Positions 1 through 5,405 of a stretch of DNA of 6,427 nucleotides are shown here, in pieces. How positions within the stretch are numbered: position 1 is the stretch's first letter; each line of letters opens with the position of its first letter. The notes below the pieces were generated by a model, which saw only the letters and a list, made by a program, of their open reading frames with translations, ran no database searches and had not been told where the DNA came from. A program made the translations under genes and the position numbers. The stretch comes from an uncultured Clostridium sp. (GTDB taxonomy: Bacteria; Bacillota; Clostridia; Oscillospirales; Acutalibacteraceae): the NCBI GenBank assembly GCA_900547915.1, contig URIN01000093.1:1-6427 (forward strand), written 5' to 3'.

Positions 1-56
1 ATACCAAAAAGTACAATTAGTAAAAAATTATTATCATTTCATTAACTTTTATGGTG

Positions 57-85
57 TTGTTATTTTGTTTTTTCTGTGATATACT
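57..85 (+). promoter_or_regulatory. Promoter for the zinc-ribbon/C_GCAxxG pair
   Basis: A -35 box TTGTTA (57-62) is separated by 17 bases from a -10 box TATACT (80-85). The bases TGA just before the -10 box make an extended -10. This fits the housekeeping sigma-A consensus and predicts a transcript start near 92, about 38 bases ahead of the first gene. The preceding bases 1-56 are A+T-rich and I see nothing in them. Confidence 0.55.
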
Positions 86-129
86 TGCTGTGGAAACTAA
101 ATATCTATAGGAAAGGTATGTAATTATAT

Positions 130-834
130 ATGAGATGTAAAAACTGCGGCTTTGATAATAATGAGGGAAGATATATATGTGAAAACTGCGGTTCTCCCCT
201 TTACAATGACAGCAGCGAAATAATTCCTGAGGAGGATGATGCTGAAAACAGCCCTGCTGAGCGAATTGATGAATTAGAAGAAACAGAAGAAGCGGATGAT
301 CAAGATGATAAACTTAAAAATAAAAAGAGTTTAATCATTATAATAGTACTTGCCGTAATTCTTGTTGCAATGATAGTAGGCATTATTGTTGCAGCTGTTG
401 TCAACAAAGACGATGAAACAACAACAGCCCCTACTGTTACTGTTTCTCAGGAAACCACGGAAGATGAAACGGAAAAGACAACCAAAAAGAAAATCACAAC
501 AGAGAAAACTACTGAAACAACAACAGAAAGAACTACCGAAGCCACTACAGCAGCAACAACCACAGTTGCTCATTACACAGTTTCAGTAGATATTGACGGA
601 AACGGAAGTGTTTCCGGAAGCGGCACATTTGAAGCCGGCAAGCGCGCCACTCTTATCGCAACACCTGACGAGGGCTATCAGTTTGTGGGTTGGTATGACA
701 ATGATACGGGAGCACAGGTAGCTTCAGGCACAAAATACTCAATAACAGTTGATTCAAACAAAAGTCTGACAGCTCGCTTCAAAGCCATACCCGAACAGGA
801 AAGCTCAACAGGAGGAGAGCAAGGAAATGAGTAA
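130..834 (+). CDS. Zinc-ribbon membrane protein with InlB-type repeat
   Basis: The 234-residue product starts with a CxxC-x12-CxxC zinc ribbon (C3, C6, C17, C20), followed by an acidic stretch (about 33-60) and one hydrophobic helix (about 67-90) with lysines on its N-terminal side. A Thr/Glu/Lys-rich linker (about 97-147) follows, then a domain (about 149-218) with the GNGSVSGSGTF and GYQFVGWYD signatures of the InlB B-repeat family. The tail (about 219-234) is polar. By family knowledge the zinc ribbon should be cytoplasmic and the InlB-type domain outside the cell; the ligand is unknown. The start ATG lies 13 bases after AGGAAAGG, a slightly long spacing, but no other start precedes the zinc ribbon. 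Its stop overlaps the next gene, so the two are co-transcribed. The domain reading is firm; the function is not known. Confidence 0.85.
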   Translation: MRCKNCGFDNNEGRYICENCGSPLYNDSSEIIPEEDDAENSPAERIDELEETEEADDQDDKLKNKKSLIIIIVLAVILVAMIVGIIVAAVVNKDDETTTAPTVTVSQETTEDETEKTTKKKITTEKTTETTTERTTEATTAATTTVAHYTVSVDIDGNGSVSGSGTFEAGKRATLIATPDEGYQFVGWYDNDTGAQVASGTKYSITVDSNKSLTARFKAIPEQESSTGGEQGNE

Positions 835-1282
835 AGGCGATAGAGCAAAGGAATTGTTTTTCTCCGGCAAGGGTTGTACCCAGGCAGTTGCCCTTGCCTT
901 TTGTGAGGAGATGGGACTTGACCCTAAACTTGTAGAAAGGCAAACGATAGGATTTTGCGGAGGAATGGGGCGCCTTAGAGAAGTATGCGGCACTGTTTCA
1001 GCAATGACCTATGTATTGTCAAACCTTTATGGAAATGAAGGCAGAGCCAGCGTTTATGCAATGATACAGGAAGTTGCCGGTGAATTTAAAAAACAGAACG
1101 GTTCAATAGTTTGCCGAGAGCTTCTTGGTCTTGATAATAAGGGTGCTTCATCACCAACTCCAGAACCCAGGACACCTGAATATTACAGTAAACGTCCCTG
1201 TCCTGAGCTTTGCAAAATAGCTGCTGATATATTAGAAAATTTTCTTGAAAAGAAAGATAGCGAAACAAAAAGCTTAGAATAA
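827..1282 (+). CDS. C_GCAxxG_C_C family protein
   Basis: The 151-residue product matches the C_GCAxxG_C_C family (Pfam PF09719 type), a widespread anaerobe family whose conserved cysteines are thought to bind a redox cofactor or metal. Visible landmarks are GCTQAV (C17), GFCGGMGRLREVCG (C44 and C54), VCREL (C96), and RPCPELC (C125 and C129) near the C-terminus. There is no signal peptide or membrane segment, so it should be cytoplasmic. The start ATG overlaps the stop of the previous gene within ATGAGTAA, and a GGAGGAG/AAGGA purine stretch ahead of it serves as ribosome binding site, which suggests translational coupling. The family is recognised confidently; a biochemical role has not been firmly established for it. 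Pairing with the upstream membrane protein could mean a shared role, but that is only inference. Confidence 0.88.
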   Translation: MSKGDRAKELFFSGKGCTQAVALAFCEEMGLDPKLVERQTIGFCGGMGRLREVCGTVSAMTYVLSNLYGNEGRASVYAMIQEVAGEFKKQNGSIVCRELLGLDNKGASSPTPEPRTPEYYSKRPCPELCKIAADILENFLEKKDSETKSLE

Positions 1283-1305
1283 GCATTATTTTATATAAAA
1301 AACTC

Positions 1306-1334
1306 TTGCATTTTATTTTGCAATGTGGTATATT
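1306..1334 (+). promoter_or_regulatory. Promoter of the tRNA-Arg locus
   Basis: A -35 box TTGCAT (1306-1311), 17 bases of spacer and a -10 box TATATT (1329-1334), with TGG directly ahead as an extended -10, predict a start near 1341. It reads into the tRNA 5'-half copy at 1381. A 12-base palindrome (ATACATATGTAT, 1350-1361) lies just after the predicted start. Confidence 0.5.
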
Positions 1335-1380
1335 ATTTGAGCGTTAAATATACATATGTATGTTTATGTGTGTTTCGCAT

Positions 1381-1430
1381 GCGCCGGTAGCTCAGTTGGA
1401 TAGAGTGTCTGGCTACGAAACACATGGTCG
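1381..1430 (+). pseudogene. Truncated tRNA-Arg(ACG), 5' half only
   Basis: Bases 1381-1419 repeat the first 39 bases of the intact tRNA-Arg at 1474 with a single T-to-C difference at position 5. They cover the acceptor 5' strand, the D arm, the anticodon 5' strand and the loop CTACGAA with anticodon ACG. From 1420 the match breaks down: the 3' side of the anticodon stem reads ACACA instead of CCAGA and cannot pair with TCTGG. The block GGTCG (1426-1430) still aligns, after which T arm and acceptor 3' strand are absent. It therefore cannot fold as a tRNA. A 9-base inverted repeat, TGTGTTTCG (1369-1377) and CGAAACACA (1416-1424), brackets it. It is either a decayed tandem copy or an integration scar. 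Confidence 0.8.
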
Positions 1431-1432
1431 AT

Positions 1433-1461
1433 TTGTGTACAAATTAATAACAACTTAATAT
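1433..1461 (+). promoter_or_regulatory. Second promoter, directly ahead of intact tRNA-Arg
   Basis: TTGTGT (1433-1438) and TAATAT (1456-1461) are spaced 17 bases apart and predict a start near 1468, six bases before the mature tRNA 5' end. If real, the intact tRNA does not depend on the promoter at 1306. The segment lies where the 3' half of the first tRNA copy would have been. Confidence 0.4.
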
Positions 1462-1473
1462 TTTTGCTTATTT

Positions 1474-1550
1474 GCGCTGGTAGCTCAGTTGGATAGAGTG
1501 TCTGGCTACGAACCAGAAGGTCGGGGGTTCGAATCCCTTCCAGCGTACCA
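1474..1550 (+). tRNA. tRNA-Arg (anticodon ACG)
   Basis: A complete cloverleaf is visible. The acceptor stem is GCGCTGG (1474-1480) with CCAGCGT (1540-1546), including one G-U pair at the end. The D arm contains AGTTGGATA, the anticodon stem is TCTGG/CCAGA with loop CTACGAA (anticodon ACG at 1508-1510), and the T loop is TTCGAAT. The CCA end is encoded (1548-1550). A34 would be edited to inosine to read CGU, CGC and CGA codons. A terminator follows directly. Confidence 0.97.
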
Positions 1551-1590
1551 AAAGTCCCGTAAACACCGCGTTTTCGGGACTTTTTCTTTT
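1551..1590 (+). terminator. Intrinsic terminator of tRNA-Arg
   Basis: A perfect 9-bp stem, AAAGTCCCG (1551-1559) with CGGGACTTT (1575-1583), starts immediately after the tRNA CCA end and runs into a T-rich tract (1581-1590). It ends the tRNA transcript. Confidence 0.85.
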
Positions 1591-1611
1591 TTCATTTTTT
1601 GAAATTGCAAA

Positions 1612-1639
1612 TTGTTTACGAACCAAGTGGTTATATAAT
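1612..1639 (+). promoter_or_regulatory. Possible orphan promoter in the gene-free stretch
   Basis: TTGTTT (1612-1617), 16 bases of spacer and a perfect TATAAT (1634-1639) resemble a sigma-A promoter reading right. No gene begins nearby; it may be an upstream promoter for the RNA gene at about 1752 or a chance match in A+T-rich DNA. Apart from this I see only short CACTT repeats and a TGTTAACA palindrome between 1591 and 1715. Confidence 0.3.
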
Positions 1640-1715
1640 ATAGGTATAAATATATATTTCACTTGTTAACACTTACAACACGAACACACCTGCAAAACCT
1701 ATCAAAGACGCCCAT

Positions 1716-1745
1716 TTGACTCCCATTGAAAGATTTTGTTATAAT
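1716..1745 (+). promoter_or_regulatory. Strong promoter of the structured RNA
   Basis: TTGACT (1716-1721) and a perfect TATAAT (1740-1745) are 18 bases apart, close to the sigma-A consensus. The predicted transcript start is near 1752. No open reading frame with a ribosome binding site follows, so the transcript appears to be non-coding. Confidence 0.7.
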
Positions 1746-1751
1746 AATATT

Positions 1752-2066
1752 ATTAAGTAGTCCTTAATGAGCGTAAGTGAATACATAATAATACTTATTC
1801 TTTCCAAAATTTCTGTTATCATCTCTAAAGAAATCACAGGTAATATTGAACTTAGTTTTAGTATGAGAGGCGATGAATTTATGAGTATAGTAGCAGTGAC
1901 AAGTTGTCTGGTGGAAACTACGGACATTTGCGGAGATCGTAGCAGTAATACTATGGAGGAAAGGAACTTACGCTGTGAAATAAGGAGGTAAATGTCTAGA
2001 GGTCGTCCCTCTGATCTCCACCAAAATAAACTGTCTCAACATAAATTGAGGCAGTTTATTTTTTAC
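1752..2066 (+). ncRNA. Putative structured non-coding RNA, about 310 nt
   Basis: A consensus promoter and a strong terminator bracket about 315 bases without a plausible gene. The sequence holds nested complementarity: a 5' hairpin ATTAAG/CTTAAT (1752-1757 with 1763-1768), a 9-bp long-range stem AGCGTAAGT (1770-1778) with ACTTACGCT (1966-1974), interior stems TCATC/GATGA (1819-1823 with 1872-1876) and CTAAA/TTTAG (1825-1829 with 1857-1861), a hairpin AGAGG/CCTCT (1998-2002 with 2008-2012), and a 7-bp stem GGAGATC (1932-1938) with GATCTCC (2013-2019). The last crosses the long-range stem and would form a pseudoknot, stacked on the AGAGG hairpin and ending in ACCA, so the 3' part looks tRNA-like. 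The frame starting at ATG 1767 has no ribosome binding site and a low-complexity product. I do not recognise the family for certain; the raiA-motif RNA of Firmicutes is the first candidate I would test, held weakly. It may be a chromosomal gene beside the element or belong to it. Confidence 0.65.
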
Positions 2067-2068
2067 TT
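2023..2068 (+). terminator. Strong intrinsic terminator of the structured RNA
   Basis: A long stem pairs AAATAAACTGTCTCAA (2024-2039) with TTGAGGCAGTTTATTT (2046-2061), 16 bp with one G-T pair, a CATAAA loop, and a T tract at 2058-2064. It directly follows the ACCA at 2020-2023. Being A-rich on the left and T-rich on the right, it could also stop transcription of the convergent integrase gene. Confidence 0.88.
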
Positions 2069-2110
2069 TTTGTTATTAGGCATTATATAAAATAACTGAA
2101 ATTCAAATAA

Positions 2111-3313
2111 TTACGCACTAAAATGTATAATTTTCTCTCTGTGCTCCTTTTCCTTTTCAGACAGCAGATTACCCATTGCATCTGCAACCGTTTGCTGCAT
2201 ATTGTTCGTCACATGCATATATGTGTTCATTGTAAATCCTGCATCTGTGTGTCCGAGCATATGAGATATCGTCTTTATATCCATTCCCTGTTCTAATGAC
2301 AGTGTTGCAAAGCTGTGTCTCAAATCGTGGAAGCGTATTTGAGGTACTCCTGCTCGTTTCTGCATTCTGTGTAGTTTTCTTGTAACCGATGACGGATCAC
2401 GAAGTCCGCCCGTTATCGGTGATGGGAATATTAATTTATTATCAAGCCTTTGCCTGCTTCTTAGCAGTATCAGTTGATTAAAACATTCGTCACATAATGC
2501 AATCGTTCGTATGGACGAGGTAGTTTTCGGTGTTGTTACCTTAAGTTCACTGCCTATCCTTTGCACCTGCTTGCTAACTGATATTGTTTTGTTTTTCATA
2601 TCAAGGTCATCCCAAGTCAGTGCAAGTATTTCACCCAGTCGCAAGCCTGTTGTTATCTCAAGAATATAGAATTCATAACATCCTGAGTCCTTTGTTTCCT
2701 GAAGAAACCTTCCAAGTTCATTTGCTTTCAGCGTTTGCATTTCCTTTGGTGCATCTTTAGGCAGTCGTACCTTTTTACAAGGATTACTGTCTATCAAGCC
2801 TTCGTCCTCTGCTTTTTGCAGGCAGGTTTGCAAGGCTATTTTGATATCCTTTACTGTCTTTGCAGATAAACCGTTGCCTTTCGTTTTGACATTTCTTATT
2901 CTCCCATTGGTATACATTTTCATTAGAAATTGCTGACACGATACTGTTGATATATCCTTGATTTTCATACCACCGAGATTAGGAAGTATGTATCTGTCAA
3001 AATAATTTTGATAACTGTTTCTTGTGTATTCTTTTACACTCGCAGCACAAAATGATTCAAACCAAATTTTTGACCACTCTTCAAGTGTGGGCTCGGGGTT
3101 TGTAAGAAAATCACATCTGCCTACTATCCTTTGTCGCTTATCATTTTCGGCTATTGCCTTTTCAAGTTTTTCCTTGCACTCAGCTTTCGTTTTGGCAAGA
3201 ACATTTTTTCTTACTCTCTTGCCGTTAACTATCTCGCCTGTATAATAGCGACCTTCCCACCGACCATCTTTGCGTTTAGTTATCGTGCCTTCGCCGTTAT
3301 TTCGTTTTGCCAT
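2111..3313 (-). CDS. int: Tyrosine recombinase/integrase
   Basis: The 400-residue product is a phage/Tn916-type tyrosine integrase that joins and excises the element by recombination at att sites. Residues about 1-60 (GTITKRKDGRWEGRYY and after) form the AP2-like arm-binding domain, about 75-170 the core-binding SAM-like domain, and about 190-380 the catalytic domain. The catalytic set is complete: R225 in TTGLRLGE, K263 in the TPKT turn, H329 and R332 in HDLRHS, H355 in LGHT, and nucleophile Y365 in NTYMHV. Length is typical of the family. The ATG is preceded by GAAAGGAGGT at good spacing. It is last in the minus-strand gene order, with the excisionase just upstream, as in Tn916-like elements. 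It should be active as judged from sequence. Confidence 0.95.
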   Translation of the reverse strand: MAKRNNGEGTITKRKDGRWEGRYYTGEIVNGKRVRKNVLAKTKAECKEKLEKAIAENDKRQRIVGRCDFLTNPEPTLEEWSKIWFESFCAASVKEYTRNSYQNYFDRYILPNLGGMKIKDISTVSCQQFLMKMYTNGRIRNVKTKGNGLSAKTVKDIKIALQTCLQKAEDEGLIDSNPCKKVRLPKDAPKEMQTLKANELGRFLQETKDSGCYEFYILEITTGLRLGEILALTWDDLDMKNKTISVSKQVQRIGSELKVTTPKTTSSIRTIALCDECFNQLILLRSRQRLDNKLIFPSPITGGLRDPSSVTRKLHRMQKRAGVPQIRFHDLRHSFATLSLEQGMDIKTISHMLGHTDAGFTMNTYMHVTNNMQQTVADAMGNLLSEKEKEHREKIIHFSA

Positions 3314-3380
3314 TGCAACCTCCTTTCTGCCTGTGGCAACACAACATTACCACAAGCATTTTTTAATATCCAGACAATTA

Positions 3381-3584
3381 TTATCTTTTTGAATTTGTTT
3401 CAATCCAACTTTTCAGTTGTTCTTTAGGAACAGATTTTCTTCTGCCCATTACTACAACAGGAAAGCTGTTGTCATTTCTAATCAGTTTGTATAGACTGAC
3501 AGCAGATATTCCAAGTACCTCTGCTGCTTCTGGAACTGAAAGCATTAACGGTAATTCGTCAAATGATTTATATTTACTTTCCAT
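3381..3584 (-). CDS. xis: Excisionase-like HTH DNA-binding protein
   Basis: The 67-residue product has one winged-helix/HTH_17-type fold: LSVPEAAEVLGIS (about 15-27) is the HTH, SLYKLIRN the recognition part, and FPVVVMGRRKSVPKEQLKSWI (about 41-61) the wing and final helix. Such small proteins bend DNA beside att sites and steer the integrase toward excision; Tn916 Xis is of the same size. Its position, 67 bases upstream of int and on the same strand, supports this role. The ATG follows AAAGGAGT at suitable spacing. A general transcription regulator is the alternative. Confidence 0.85.
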   Translation of the reverse strand: MESKYKSFDELPLMLSVPEAAEVLGISAVSLYKLIRNDNSFPVVVMGRRKSVPKEQLKSWIETNSKR

Positions 3585-3600
3585 AATAAAACTCCTTTCA

Positions 3601-3622
3601 GCCTGCCAAAATATCGGCAGGC
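3601..3622. terminator. G+C-rich hairpin between relaxase and xis
   Basis: GCCTGCC (3601-3607) and GGCAGGC (3616-3622) form a perfect 7-bp stem with an 8-base loop. It lies just after the relaxase stop and ahead of the xis ribosome binding site. The T-rich run (3624-3633) is on the plus-strand side, so it is a good terminator only in the plus direction. For minus-strand transcripts it is more likely a stability or attenuation hairpin that separates mob from xis-int expression. Confidence 0.5.
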
Positions 3623-3631
3623 ATTTATTTT

Positions 3632-5050
3632 TTACATACTCATAGTGTAATCATAATCATCGTATTCTTCATAGCCTGAAGTTTTTTGTCCTTTAGCAAG
3701 ATGCTTTTTGATACTCTTTTTAGATAATTTGTATCTTTTTCTTGTGTATCTTCTGTTGTTTGTATTTAGAAGGTCTGCGAAGTTACCCATAAAATTAATG
3801 CTCCAAGTGATAAGACTTGCATTGCTGTCAGTGCCCAATTGATTATCCTCTGTTTTAGTAATGTATCTTTCATATGCTCTTTCTCCATAGAAAGACTGTT
3901 CGAAAAATCGTCTTTCATTCTCCCAGCCTGTAAGGATATCTCCTGCATCGTTTTCTTGGTTTCGTCCTTCAGTACGCTTGTCTGTCTTATGACTGACTTG
4001 TTGAAATCCGACTCTATCGCTTTCATAACTTTGCTGTGCTTCTCTGTTATTGAACCCAGCTTCTCTATGTAGGTTTGCATACTCTCTGTCTGATTGTTTA
4101 TCAAACCTACCATCTGTTCTGTTGTAATCATCGTCTGAAGTATGTCCTGTTGCTGTTCCATTATTGATATTTGATGTGCCAGCAGACTGATAAGGCTTTC
4201 CCAGTTTTCCTCTGTTATCACTGTGCAGGTCTGAGGCGTCTGTGCCTGCCTCATCATATCCTTCATATTTTCGAAGGTATTCTTTCCGTTTTGCGAATTC
4301 ATTTTCCATTGCTCCTTTCAAATATTTATCTTCGTGCAGTTTAAAATCTCTGCATCTTTTTCCGTTAGGACACTCGTAGAGTATGGTGTCACGATTGCTT
4401 GTCCATATTACTCGGTATCCTTTTTTGTTCATTAGCTTTATGAAATCCATTTTAGATTTTGCATAGAGCATTGCGTTATCAATGTCTATAGCAAGCTGAG
4501 TTTTCCAACTGTTTCCTGCTTTGGCTGCATAGTATTCTTTTGAATTAACCCCTTGTACTTTCTTCTTAGGCTGGCAGATAGGTAAACCATATTTCATACA
4601 TAGCTGATCATTAACATATCTGACTCTCTCAATGTCACTTTTGTTTTGATGTATTTTCTGTCCGTCAAGCGAACTAACTGAGTTAATTATTATGTGAGAA
4701 TGTATGTTGTCTGTGTCCATATGAGTACAGACTAAGGCTTGGTATCCTGGATAACATTTCTCAACCCATTCCATTGCAATCTGATGAGCAAGCATAGGTT
4801 CTATGTTGGTTTCTTCTTCAAATGATTGTATAGCGTAGTAGAACTGAACACCATCTGTCTTGTTAAATTGTTTCTTGGTATCCATAAAATCTTTGAATGC
4901 TCTTTCTGCAATGCAGCTTACTCCTGATATTAATCTAACATTAGTATCTTCAATCTCTGTTTTGTATCGTTGAGTACAGTAAGCAATCACACTGCCAAGA
5001 GCACCTGAGTTCTTACTATCTTTTCGCTTTAAGAAATTTATCGTTGCCAT
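3632..5050 (-). CDS. mobA: MobP-type relaxase
   Basis: The 472-residue product is a relaxase/mobilization nuclease (Pfam PF03432 type) that nicks oriT and stays covalently bound to the 5' end during transfer. Motif I holds the likely catalytic tyrosine Y24 in VIAYCTQ. Motif III, HMDTDNIHSHIIINSV (110-125), supplies the metal-binding histidines H110, H117 and H119, and N123. The nuclease domain ends near residue 245. Residues about 250-428 are hydrophilic and low in complexity; this is exactly where a second gene lies in another frame. A basic tail (about 432-455) and an acidic Tyr/Asp end follow. The start ATG overlaps the MobC-like gene by 13 bases, suggesting translational coupling. The symbol is given by role, not by close identity to a named mobA. 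Confidence 0.92.
   Translation of the reverse strand: MATINFLKRKDSKNSGALGSVIAYCTQRYKTEIEDTNVRLISGVSCIAERAFKDFMDTKKQFNKTDGVQFYYAIQSFEEETNIEPMLAHQIAMEWVEKCYPGYQALVCTHMDTDNIHSHIIINSVSSLDGQKIHQNKSDIERVRYVNDQLCMKYGLPICQPKKKVQGVNSKEYYAAKAGNSWKTQLAIDIDNAMLYAKSKMDFIKLMNKKGYRVIWTSNRDTILYECPNGKRCRDFKLHEDKYLKGAMENEFAKRKEYLRKYEGYDEAGTDASDLHSDNRGKLGKPYQSAGTSNINNGTATGHTSDDDYNRTDGRFDKQSDREYANLHREAGFNNREAQQSYESDRVGFQQVSHKTDKRTEGRNQENDAGDILTGWENERRFFEQSFYGERAYERYITKTEDNQLGTDSNASLITWSINFMGNFADLLNTNNRRYTRKRYKLSKKSIKKHLAKGQKTSGYEEYDDYDYTMSM
3766..4302 (-). CDS. MobB-like membrane coiled-coil protein nested in the relaxase gene
   Basis: This 178-residue frame lies wholly within the relaxase gene, in a different frame of the same strand (relaxase residues about 250-428). 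An AAAGGAG site (4312-4319 region) sits about 9 bases ahead of its ATG, which is unexpected for a chance frame. The product is protein-like: a hydrophilic N-terminus, long Gln/Glu/Met-rich helical stretches with coiled-coil character (about 32-150), and one clear transmembrane helix (about 153-174, IINWALTAMQVLSLGALILW) near the C-terminus. The relaxase frame is disordered-looking over the same stretch, as expected when the nested frame is the constrained one. In ColE1-type plasmids mobB is nested in mobA and encodes a membrane-anchored relaxosome factor; I infer a similar role of tethering the relaxosome to the membrane or coupling protein. Homology itself is not shown. Confidence 0.72.
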   Translation of the reverse strand: MNSQNGKNTFENMKDMMRQAQTPQTCTVITEENWESLISLLAHQISIMEQQQDILQTMITTEQMVGLINNQTESMQTYIEKLGSITEKHSKVMKAIESDFNKSVIRQTSVLKDETKKTMQEISLQAGRMKDDFSNSLSMEKEHMKDTLLKQRIINWALTAMQVLSLGALILWVTSQTF

Positions 5051-5379
5051 CTATTTGCCTTTCGTATGATTGTGTTAAGAGCTTTGCGTATGTTATCAAG
5101 TTCATCAGTGCATTCTTGCAGATTAACACACTCAATTCTTCCTAACTGTGACAGCATACGAAGTTGGTTTATGTTACTGCCTATCTTCTTTACTTGATAA
5201 ACAAGTTCGTTGAATGTTTCTTTATCTCCGATAACATATACATCATTTACGATAGCACAGGCAGTTATGTACGCAGTAATATTCATTCCTAATGCTGAGG
5301 CTTTATCAGCAATGATACTCTTAGCAGTAGGAGTTAAGTGAAGATTAATGCGTTCTGACTTTGTTTCTTTATTCTTAAT
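5038..5379 (-). CDS. mobC: MobC-like relaxosome accessory protein
   Basis: The frame encodes a small DNA-binding relaxosome protein: a ribbon-helix-helix-like N-terminus (ERINLHLTPTAKSIIADKASALGMNITAYI) and the MobC-family signature IGSNINQLRMLS toward the C-terminus (Pfam PF05713 type). Such proteins bind oriT and help the relaxase open the strand. It overlaps the relaxase start by 13 bases. The frame stays open to a TTG at 5433, but that codon has no ribosome binding site and sits in a hairpin. The only good site, AAAGGAG (5388-5394), is inside the frame, and 8 bases after it lies ATT (5377-5379), giving a 113-residue protein that begins MKNKETKSERINL. I chose this rare ATT start; a GTG at 5386-5388 overlaps the site and a TTG lies upstream of it. 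Identity is fairly sure; the start is not. Confidence 0.85.
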   Translation of the reverse strand: MKNKETKSERINLHLTPTAKSIIADKASALGMNITAYITACAIVNDVYVIGDKETFNELVYQVKKIGSNINQLRMLSQLGRIECVNLQECTDELDNIRKALNTIIRKANRWQR

Positions 5380-5405
5380 ATCAATCACTCCTTTCAAAAT
5401 TTGTT

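Noticed and set aside
331..589. Frames on both strands opposite or within the Thr-rich linker of the first gene
   Set aside because: They are low-complexity (Cys/Phe- or Gln/Lys-rich) by-products of the ACA/GAA-rich linker coding sequence.
1086..1286. 66-residue minus-strand frame
   Set aside because: It lies antisense to the clear C_GCAxxG_C_C gene and has no ribosome binding site.
1468..1662. 64-residue minus-strand frame containing RWKGFEPPTFWF
   Set aside because: It is the antisense of the tRNA-Arg gene and its terminator; this string is a well-known spurious translation of tRNA genes.
1739..1927. 62-residue minus-strand frame
   Set aside because: It is antisense to the RNA gene, Ile/Leu-rich and without a start signal.
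1767..1991. 74-residue plus-strand frame in the RNA gene
   Set aside because: No ribosome binding site, no recognisable domain, and it overlaps long-range RNA stems bounded by a promoter and terminator. I considered a TnpB C-terminal remnant, but no zinc-ribbon or RuvC residues are present.
1660..2023. tmRNA (ssrA) or tRNA-Sec
   Set aside because: Length and the ...CTCCACCA end suggested them, but no tag reading frame, no canonical T loop and no anticodon arm could be found.
1992..2090. Short frame starting MSRGRPSD after AAGGAGG
   Set aside because: The ribosome-site-like AAGGAGG and ATG are attractive, but the 32-codon frame runs straight through the terminator stem, so it is unlikely to be translated as a functional product.
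3024..3427. Two plus-strand frames over the integrase 5' part
   Set aside because: They are antisense to a well-supported integrase and contain Phe/Ser-rich low-complexity sequence.
3839..4072. 77-residue plus-strand frame within the relaxase/nested gene region
   Set aside because: It is antisense to both supported frames and has no ribosome binding site or domain.
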